From: Thiospirochaeta perfilievii
GTDB taxonomy: Bacteria > Spirochaetota > Spirochaetia > DSM-2461
DNA: 64,000 bases
Assembly: GCF_008329945.1 (NCBI RefSeq)
Contig: NZ_CP035807.1
Coordinates: forward strand, 3,224,001 to 3,288,000
Direction: 5' to 3'
Position 1 is the stretch's first letter, and each line of letters opens with the position of its first letter. Under the pieces are notes generated by a model. It saw only the letters and a list, made by a program, of their open reading frames with translations, was not told the DNA's origin and made no database searches. Position numbers and translations under genes: made by a program. Shown here piece after piece: positions 36,801-42,600 of this stretch.

Positions 36801-38218
36801 GATCAGGATATTTAGAACTTACTGTAAATGGCGTTTCAGCCATAAATAATAGTAATAATAACAACTATACTACAAATAGTGAGAAGAATCCTTACCTAGA
36901 AGAATCAGAGTTATGGACAGATGATAGATATATTCATATTTGGCAATCTAACAATACATCAACTGGTTCAAATAGAGGGTACTTTACAGGCAGTGATTCA
37001 CCTAAGTATCCAGCAATGACAATAGACAATAGTGGTCTTTTATATGCATCTTGGAGTAATTATGCTGATTCAACAATAAATTATGCTCCTAATAATGGAA
37101 ATGCTACACAAATTTATCAGGCATATGACCCATCAGAACATACAGACATCTCCTTTGGAGACAGACTCTCTGTTGTTTGGAATGCAAATATCTATGGGAA
37201 TAATAGGTGGGATGTAACAGGAGCCGGAGGTGTTTATGTATGGGATTCAAATGCAAATGCTGCAGCTTCTAGAAACTCTGGTAATGCCTATGAATCTGAA
37301 CTTTTATATCATGATGAACAGTTAATGCAGTTTGTTAATGAGAGAGTTATTACAAATGGTAATGATATTCATGTTAGTTATTATGATACTGATACTAAAT
37401 CTATAAAATATTGGCATAAAACAAGCGGTAGTAATCCTAGTTATAGCTGGGACAATACTGAAAGAAAATATATTTTTGATAATGAATCCCAGTACTATAC
37501 TTGGGTAAACTTAGATGGTTATTATGATACCCACGATACTTATAATACAAATCGTGTTTTAGGTGGAACTGGTAGTAGAACAGATACTATGAAGGCTGGT
37601 GAGTATAGTGCTATTGATGTAAATAGTAATGGATACCCACTTGTAGCATATTATGATTTAACAAATCAGAAAGTTAAATTAGCTGTTTCAAGTTCGACAA
37701 ATCCTAAAGTTGGAGACTGGTTAACTCAGGATGTAACATCTAATAGCAGTTATACTGGTAAGTTTATCTCAATGAGAGTAGATTCCAGTAATTATGTTCA
37801 TATGACATTCTATAAAACAAGTACAGGAGACCTTATGTATATTAAATCAACAAATAATCCATCTGACGGAACAGCTTACACATTTGATGATCCAGTATTA
37901 ATAGACTCAAATGGATCCGTAGGAATGTGGGCAGACTTAACGTTAGATGGAACAACTCCAATTATTTCATATCTTGATTCTTCTAGAGTTAATACTTTTG
38001 ATGGTTTAAAAGTTGCAACAATTGAAACAGATTTTGATATAAATAACGATGGCTCAGCTGATACAGTATGGGAAACCCAAAACATACCTTTAGCCTATGA
38101 GGCAGACAGTGTAAGAACCAGCGTAGAAGCAGATACTGGAACAAACTTCTGGGATAAGGCTGTTGGATATGGCTCTAGTGATTATTATAGAATTGCTTAT
38201 TATGTTCCAAAACAGTAA
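27809..38218 (+). CDS. Giant Ig-like repeat surface protein, C-terminal frame with near-identical 703-residue repeats
   Basis: A 3,469-codon frame; genuine coding sequence starts near 27840, and the ATG at 27809 is inside the overlap. In order: divergent Ig-like domain; 2.7 near-identical copies of a 703-residue block, each about seven Ig-like domains (28100-33786); further divergent Ig-like domains with Ca-binding-type loops, including a canonical EF-hand loop DLDDSGVIEESE (35846-35881); an IPT/TIG-like domain (about 36.6-36.9 kb, LIIDGFNL to GYLELTVNGV); and a C-terminal propeller-like region with repeated YPLVAYYD / IISYLDSS strands. Its stop overlaps the next start by one base. It is probably an extracellular, lipid-anchored, calcium-stiffened adhesin or ligand-capture fibre; this is inference. 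Confidence 0.82.
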   Translation: MVIYPSKGRWDYSVTFTATDKANRSVEINRKIKIDATLPELNVKSIVSDVSGVDDGKEVLSGNYKFEGSSSDTGSNVKSVYYSLNGNEYLLATGTTIWNVTVDTTSLPEGVNNIKFKATDNSGNFVESSDIEFVVDQSAPILSETFIGSSQKKTNISYTLEGTISDTYGIASLTINGNAPTTNSGGSWTYSVTTPVEGEETYTVVATDNSGRKTSLTRSVLYDVTAPEVDGIDAITGFVSGSSYTFKGVASDDNGVTNSGINKVEYQVTAKDVAVVEEDWVAASGSTSWNGTFALSISEGDKTVHVRVTDEAGNVSVISTKDFVFDQGVPSLAVTTNPVSITKGFFTISGTASDSNGLKDNKINLNVAGTDYLITVTDGSWTYTGDLSGKTDGSYDITVLATDVADRPSVELVKSIQVDKVAPLVEVGTVSPLVNTDEVNGTIEFSATASDPNGLEGVRYWILPSTDEAPSWDTTNYTLFGAAPYSVTGIDTTDTSKFTDGNSYKIWVLARDKAGNDNIDSKLITVNQASDIPTVDFTNIEKITSEIAIDSTPSATKNLFLSTVKIIGTVADDDSVDASTIQVSLNGAAPTGVTTGNSSSNGSLVYWDNTFATGLVDGNNTLVVTATDTNGKAFTSDTYNFFVDKSNPSLTITDNKPAEGSSVKSVITLSGTVSDAHLESVLVTLEGGNVTEATVSGSSWNLVSNASGFDAEGTKTITVTATDKFGKTTEKEISVLYDKTAPTLAPGEIDSDVSGVAEGLEVISGEYIFTGTASDTNSLVSKVEYSLNGAAYELVTGTNSWNVTVDTTSLSEGVNNIKFKATDNSGNFVESSDIEFVVDQSAPMLSETFIGSSQKKTNSSYTLEGTISDTYGIASLKINGNAPTTNSSGSWTYSVTAPVEGEETYTVVATDNSGRKTSLTRSVLYDVTAPEVDGIDAITGFVSGSSYTFKGVASDDNGDTNSGINKVEYQVTAKDVAVVEEDWVAASGSTSWNGTFALNILEGDKTVHVRVTDEAGNVSVISTKDFVFDQGVPSLAVATNPVSITKGTFTIAGTASDSNGLKDNKINLNVAGTDNLITVTDGSWTYTGDLSGKTDGSYDITVLATDVADRPSVELVKSIQVDKVAPLVEVGTVSPLVNTDEVNGTIEFSATASDPNGLEGVRYWILPSTDEAPSWDTTNYTLFGAAPYSVTGIDTTDTSKFTDGNSYKIWVLARDKAGNDKADSKEITVNQASDIPTVDFTNIEKITSEIAIDSTPSATKNLFLSTVKIIGTVADDDSVDASTIQVSLNGAAPTGVTTGNSSSNGSLVYWDNTFATGLVDGNNTLVVTATDTNGKAFTSDTYNFFVDKSNPSLTITDNKPAEGSSVKSVITLSGTVSDAHLDSVLVTLEGGNVTEATVTGSSWNLVSNASGFDAEGTKTITVTATDKFGKTTEKEISVLYDKTAPTLTPGEIDSEVSGVAEGREVISGEYIFTGTASDTNSLVSKVEYSLNGAAYELVTGTNSWNVTVDTTSLTEGVNNISFKAIDNSGNFVESGDIEFVVDQSAPILSETFIGSSQKKTNSSYTLEGTISDTYGIASLTINGNAPTTNSGGSWTYSVTTPVEGEETYTVVATDNSGRKTSLTRSVLYDVTAPEVDGIDAITGFVSGSSYTFKGVASDDNGVTNSGINKVEYQVTAKDVAVVEEDWVAASGSTSWNGTFALSISEGDKTVHVRVTDEAGNVSVISTKDFVFDQGVPSLAVTTNPVSITKGSFTISGTASDSNGLKDNKINLNVAGTDYLITVTDGSWTYTGDLSGKTDGSYDITVLATDVADRPSVELVKSIQVDKVAPLVEVGTVSPLVNTDEVNGTIEFSATASDPNGLEGVRYWILPSTDEAPSWDTTNYTLFGAAPYSVTGIDTTDTSKFTDGNSYKIWVLARDKAGNDKADSKEITVNQASDIPTVDFTNIEKITSEIAIDSTPSATKNLFLSTVKIIGTVADDDSVDASTIQVSLNGGSYVSVDSGTTSDNGSLVSWSHTFSSSDLIEGDNEFTVKVSDINTLAKTLTSEVYHFFVDKSDPVVNVSEPIQSAYVKGSARTSGEAYDGTSLASFTITANNASTTSVINVDNANTQWGLTTTENTGEFYWDTTNEKYIWDFALEQLPDEYENRPITISYNAVDSFDKKSVVDRSITIDSVSPDVDIQYPALDSVVTGSVTIKGITTDEKMKTVEIKLGNSGSWELLDGTYNWSKTINTVATSVYTDGNDQGDGTWEYPVQIRATDSAGNVTIENSYQFYISPDLDKPTVSITSPSNGAKLGGTILLIGTATDNEAVSKVYIRADVNGDGDFVDSYDLDNNPGTSHIFDNESSWTEITNFSNSVWQQEINSDGLLYSENSNITGATGVINIQFKAVDLKGVESLLVTRNIDIDSTFPEITQFEVLDDNSNPITDVKGTFDIKVSTTDNEGGITAIDISYNGGISYESVLSTGSPNVTETLTIPVDSINELGYTNSSDIINVRLKVTDTTGYQSFKSLQLSIDNINPTASYTGRVDDIGTAGGTGVENRVTVSGIYEDTGLVSSFGRIEAYLSQDGVIIDPNTGETSSNTTIDFNDGNGAVVYPDNNKDLITIDWDAAVLERGKDDSGDGDGYYEYISTASGVYNWSAEFDTSSIDTDLGAVELHYVVYDKAGNSSHYVEIMLIVGSDLDDSGVIEESEQMAYPQSFQARSGLLYVELFGGSKANYYLEISDSSGVVKTTDKNTTETTFNTSAYDGETEFIIRVYDYVDGVNDTLKLTKNLEVDMKGADTIPPTITVSDLTTNSVVDGHLDVGDFSSNPATNTNDKDISGELQFIGVAADDSRIKDITLSITGESDVVIAQWVEGLFKSVDPNTTIVSQELHWKDGHTVNFTYNWDTETLTNVADENRVVEFTVNDFIADHTVSDIDQFDVVPYITSITRNGFNTNRSKLGFYPVRREETGLIIDGFNLRSTTIPGSVTIDNISISSTISGSSDSSILIDIPTTARSGYLELTVNGVSAINNSNNNNYTTNSEKNPYLEESELWTDDRYIHIWQSNNTSTGSNRGYFTGSDSPKYPAMTIDNSGLLYASWSNYADSTINYAPNNGNATQIYQAYDPSEHTDISFGDRLSVVWNANIYGNNRWDVTGAGGVYVWDSNANAAASRNSGNAYESELLYHDEQLMQFVNERVITNGNDIHVSYYDTDTKSIKYWHKTSGSNPSYSWDNTERKYIFDNESQYYTWVNLDGYYDTHDTYNTNRVLGGTGSRTDTMKAGEYSAIDVNSNGYPLVAYYDLTNQKVKLAVSSSTNPKVGDWLTQDVTSNSSYTGKFISMRVDSSNYVHMTFYKTSTGDLMYIKSTNNPSDGTAYTFDDPVLIDSNGSVGMWADLTLDGTTPIISYLDSSRVNTFDGLKVATIETDFDINNDGSADTVWETQNIPLAYEADSVRTSVEADTGTNFWDKAVGYGSSDYYRIAYYVPKQ
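27837..27839 (+). other. Frameshift joining the two halves of the giant lipoprotein
   Basis: Reading GTC GAT GGG and then continuing with GAT TAT AGT (one G read twice or one G missing from the run) fuses the upstream Ig-like frame to the downstream one in the middle of a domain. The corrected gene length of 14,337 nt is divisible by three. A sequencing error, a true mutation or slippage are all possible. Confidence 0.8.
28100..30208 (+). repeat. 2,109-bp tandem coding repeat, copy A
   Basis: Starts at the TGGAATGTAACAGTAGATAC segment. The same landmarks recur exactly 2,109 bp (703 codons) later without a net indel. Compared with copy B there are about 20-25 residue differences in 703. Confidence 0.93.
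30209..32317 (+). repeat. 2,109-bp tandem coding repeat, copy B
   Basis: Second full copy. It is distinguished by private variants such as PMLSETF, GDTNSG, LNILEGD, AVATNP and TKGTFTIAG, where copies A and C agree with each other. Confidence 0.93.
32318..33786 (+). repeat. 2,109-bp tandem coding repeat, copy C (partial, 1,469 bp)
   Basis: Matches the first 1,469 bp of copies A and B and ends abruptly after AAGTTTAAATGG. There copies A and B continue with an Ala-Ala-Pro codon set, while this one changes to a diverged Ig-like domain. Confidence 0.92.
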
Positions 38219-39495
38219 TGGGTAGGTTTACATTGAAAGGAAAAGTAATAATAGCAGGTCTTATATTATCATTAGGCCTGTTTTTAACATTTTTAATAGT
38301 CATAAATAACAGAAAAAAAATAGAAGGTGAAATTAATTTAGTAATTAATTCCTCAAATAGTAAATACGATAATTTTAGTGAAAATATTTTGAAATCTTAT
38401 TCATATAAGAGTGATAAGAGGGTTAAAATTACCACGTCGGTTAAAAATGAATCAAATTATTTAGGATATATAAATAAAAGTTTTTTATTAGAAAACAGTG
38501 AGGATATTTTTTATACAGTTTTTAGCTCTCAGTTATATAATAGTTTAAGGGAGAAATCAGGGCTTAGATACTTCGATAATTATATAACGGAAGATCTTGT
38601 AAAACCATTTTACACCTTAAGTATGGATTCAAGTAGTTATTTTTATATACCTATAACTTGGTCTCCTTGGGGTATATATTATAATAAGGAGATCTTTAAA
38701 GAGTACAATTTGAAAGAACCTTCTACCTTAGATGAGTTAGATACTCTTTGTGCAAAGATGCTAGATTACAATATTACTCCTTTTTCTATGCTACAAGATT
38801 TAAAATGGCCAATAACCGCATGGTTTGATTACCTTAATATTAGATTAAACGGTATTCAGTTTCATAAAAACTTATTAAATGGATTGATTGAATTTACAGA
38901 TCAAAGAGTCTTACAAACTTATGAAAGATTATATCTATTGATAAATAAAGGATATTTCTATTTCGATGATTCGATTGAGTGGACAGAAATGTTAAAACAG
39001 ATTGATAGCAGAGAAACAGCTATGGTTTTAGGAGGAGCATTTTATTACGAAAATGCATCAGAAAAATTAAAGAAGAATTTAGGTTGGTTTCCTTTCCCTC
39101 TAGTTGATGTTGGAGAAAGTTATAATGAGATAATATCATCTTCTGGTTTTGTTGGCAAAACTGTTGCAGGTGTAAATGAAGATGTTTTCGAAGACTTCTA
39201 TAAATATGCTCTATCAGAAGGTGGACAAAATATTGTAGTAAATTATTCAAATTTATATCCTATTAACGAAAAATCTTTAAATAAACTAAATCGAGAAGAT
39301 TTAAATAAAGCATATACTCATATAAAAAATTCTACATCATTAACATCTTCCTTTGAAAGAAATAGTAATGAAACAATTATACAACCTCTTAAATGGTCTA
39401 TTTCTTCATTATTTAACATTAGTGATAAAGAAGAAATAAAAGTAATTTTAAGCAAACTAGAAGAAATTCGTATCTCAAGTCTAAAATTGGAATAA
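38218..39495 (+). CDS. Membrane-anchored ABC-type sugar-binding-protein-like protein (orphan)
   Basis: A 425-residue protein whose ATG overlaps the stop of the giant gene (TAATG), so it is translationally coupled. An N-terminal membrane segment (about residues 9-28) lacks a lipobox Cys and looks like an uncleaved anchor or signal peptide. The rest resembles family 1 extracellular solute-binding proteins: IPITWSPWGIYYNKEIFKEY, PSTLDELDTLCAKMLD, AMVLGGAFYY, NLGWFPFPLV. Such proteins bind sugars or oligosaccharides for ABC importers. No permease or ATPase gene is near, so it may capture or sense ligands held by the giant surface protein. That role is inference; the fold assignment is reasonably good. 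Confidence 0.75.
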   Translation: MGRFTLKGKVIIAGLILSLGLFLTFLIVINNRKKIEGEINLVINSSNSKYDNFSENILKSYSYKSDKRVKITTSVKNESNYLGYINKSFLLENSEDIFYTVFSSQLYNSLREKSGLRYFDNYITEDLVKPFYTLSMDSSSYFYIPITWSPWGIYYNKEIFKEYNLKEPSTLDELDTLCAKMLDYNITPFSMLQDLKWPITAWFDYLNIRLNGIQFHKNLLNGLIEFTDQRVLQTYERLYLLINKGYFYFDDSIEWTEMLKQIDSRETAMVLGGAFYYENASEKLKKNLGWFPFPLVDVGESYNEIISSSGFVGKTVAGVNEDVFEDFYKYALSEGGQNIVVNYSNLYPINEKSLNKLNREDLNKAYTHIKNSTSLTSSFERNSNETIIQPLKWSISSLFNISDKEEIKVILSKLEEIRISSLKLE

Positions 39496-39563
39496 TATAG
39501 ATAATATTAAAGAGATGTTTAAAATATATCGTTAATTAAAGTATAGTCTAAATACAATATTAC

Positions 39564-39579
39564 CAAATATTAATATTTG
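39564..39579. promoter_or_regulatory. 16-bp perfect palindrome CAAATATTAATATTTG
   Basis: Located directly upstream of the -35 element of the following promoter. It could be an operator (for example for the LacI-type regulator downstream) or a weak terminator stem; it has no T run. Confidence 0.4.
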
Positions 39580-39608
39580 TTGTAATCCTGTAATAAATAG
39601 GTTAAAAT
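39580..39608 (+). promoter_or_regulatory. Promoter of the 1,967-residue Ig/beta-barrel protein gene
   Basis: TTGTAA (39580-39585), 17 nt, TAAAAT (39603-39608); the start codon follows at 39642 with GAGG 6 nt upstream. Confidence 0.55.
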
Positions 39609-39641
39609 AGTACAAAATTTACACTTTTAATGAGGTTCTTA

Positions 39642-42600
39642 ATGAAGAAATATATCTATATATATCTACTGGTTATTTTTCTACCAGCAATTGGTTTTTC
39701 CCTAGGACAGACAGAGGAGTCCGATTATAAACAGGTCTCTGGAAAGGATAACTGGGAGTATGAAGTTCCTCTAGAAGGGAAGGAGCCTGGAGAGTATAAT
39801 CTTCTAATAAGAGCTAAAGACAAGGCAAATAATGAGGTGTTTACTGGCCCCTTTGATATCTTTGTTGATCCAGAGTCCGATCTACCACTAGTTTCAATTA
39901 CAAATCCATCATCCTTTATGAGGGTTGGTGGTAATCTTAATATTGTAGGTACTGCTAGGGATGATGATAGTGTAGATAAAGTTTTAATAAAAGTTAATGA
40001 TGGTGAGTTTGAAGAAGTTGTAGGTACACAGTTCTGGAGCTACTTTTTAAGTGCAGATAAAGTAGAGGATGGACAGCATACAATAACTGCAAAAGCTGTG
40101 GATATTAATGGTCTAGAAGGTAGGGAGGTCTCTGTAACCTATAATCAGGACACCTTAAAACCTACAAATACAATAGAGAACTACAGTAATGGAGTTATTT
40201 TTTCAGGTAAGGTTAATATTAAAGGTAAGGTTGTTGATGCCAATGGAATAAAAAATATATCCCTTAGTACCGATGACCAAAAATCATATAACTCTATAAA
40301 GTTTGAGAAGGATAAAACCAGCGAGTTTTATTTTTTTGATATAGATATAGATACTAGAAAATTAGAAGATGGGCCTAATATCTACTGGATTAAAAGTGAT
40401 GATAAAACAGGTTCAACAGCCTATACTGCATTTCTCTTTTTTGTCGATAATATTGGACCAGAAATAACCATTATTGACCCTGTAGAGAAGGATATACTAA
40501 ATGGTAGGGTCTCTTTAAGTGGTAAAATTAGTGATAAGATTGGAATAAAATCCTTTAAATATATATATAACGAAGTAGAGAAAGAGATAACATTAAAAGC
40601 TGGGAACCCCTATTGGACTACAAATATAGATTTTTCAGCTGAGAATAAAATCGATCCTGAAATAGTTTTAATTACAGAGGATACATCTGGAAACTCCACA
40701 GAGTTAAAGTACAAATTTAATATAGATAGAGAGAGTGATAAACCTCTACTTAATATAACATCCCCTCTATTGGATACAACATATAAAGAGGATCTAATAA
40801 TTGAGGGGTATGTTACAGATGATGACTATGTAAAGGGGATATCCTATACATTAGATGGGGATGAACCAGTTGTAATAGAGACATTTAACTCTTTCTCTAA
40901 AACATTAGAAAATCTGTCATCTGGATCCCACACAGTTAAACTTAGGGCTATAGATAGTAACGATCTCTATGGAGATGAGATTGAAATACCCTTTGTTATA
41001 GATGGAAAATCCCCTGAGATTTTATTAGAAAACCTAAAAAAAGGTGAGAGTGAAATACCCTTTACACCTGGAATAAATGTGACTACAGATGGTGGTTATA
41101 GTATAAATGGAAAAGTTTTATCTGGTAATAACATAGTCTCTTTAAAGTATAAGATTGGTAGGGGGGATTTTATTGAGCTTCCCCTTAAAAAAAGTGACAA
41201 TATTGGAGAGACAAAATTTGCTATAAACATTGATAGTAGTTTTTTTTATGGAGTTCTGGATTTTACCATATATGCTAAAGATGAGTTTGGGAATGAAGTC
41301 TCTAAAGAGTCTAATATCTATGTAAAAAACTACTCAGTAGTAAATGAAAATTGGGGTCTATCCTACGCCTCTCTTCCTGGAAGAAATAATATTCTATTAA
41401 GGGAAAATAAACCATTTACTATCTATTTTAATGGGCCAGATATTAAGTCGGTAGAGTCAGAACCAAAAAGCGATGTTATTAAAATAAATAATGATACTCA
41501 AGTTATTACAATATCAAGTGGAAAAGAGGGCAGAGTAGAGGATTTAAAGTTTATAGTTAATACTGATAAGGGTGTATATGAAACTACTAAGTTTAACTTT
41601 AGTGTAGATGTTACAAACCCTATAATAGTGCTAGACAATCCAAAGTTAAATTCTAATCAATCTACAGCCTTAGCTGTTTCTGGTTCTATTAAGGAGACTC
41701 TATTAAGTAAGTTAGAGTATAGGTACTCAAATGAAGAGGGATTTAAGGATATTAAGTTTTCAGGAACCACTGGAGATTATAGTTTTAGAACTACTCTAGA
41801 TATTCCTGTAGTAAGTAGTGAATCACTATCAATAGAGTTACAAGCAACGGATAATTTTGGAAACAGCTCTACAATTAGTAGATCCTTTGGTATAAATGAA
41901 AATAAGTTTGTTCAGACTCTTCTTAAGGAGGAGTTAGATTTAAATAGTGGGAAATCCTCTGATAAACCTGTTTTAGAGGTTAACTACCCACAAAATAACG
42001 AGGTATTTTTTGATAAGCCTCTGCTCTCTGGGTTTACAAGGGATGATGACTCTATTAAGTCTATTAAAGTAAGTGATGGTTTAGAGGGAGGTAAAGAGAT
42101 AACTGTAGCAACAAATGGTTTTTTTGATATTCCTCTTACAGAGTTTGGTGAGGGGTCTAAAACCCTCTATGTTACAGCAATAGATATTAATGGGGTCGAG
42201 TCTAAATCAAAAAAAATAAGTTATACATTTCAGGCTAAAAAGAGTTCTATAAATATAAAAAGATATAGAGAAGAAGCTTATGAAGGGGATTATAACCTTG
42301 GTGTTTTAATTAATAGAGAACCATCTGCATCTTTGATTGGAAGTGTTCTAGAGGATATTAATGGAGACTTAAGTTATAGAATAAATGATGACCCTTTAAA
42401 GAAAATTGAGATTATAGATGGCAGTTTTACCATTAACCTACCAAAGGGCCTTCCATGGGGAAGAAATGAGGTTCTCCTTACTTATACCGATATGTATGGT
42501 AGAGAGGAGAGCTTCAAATCCTTCTTTTTTATTGTTGATAAGATAAATATAAATGGTATAAAGGATGAGTTAGGTCTATATTTTTCCGATGAAAGATTAT

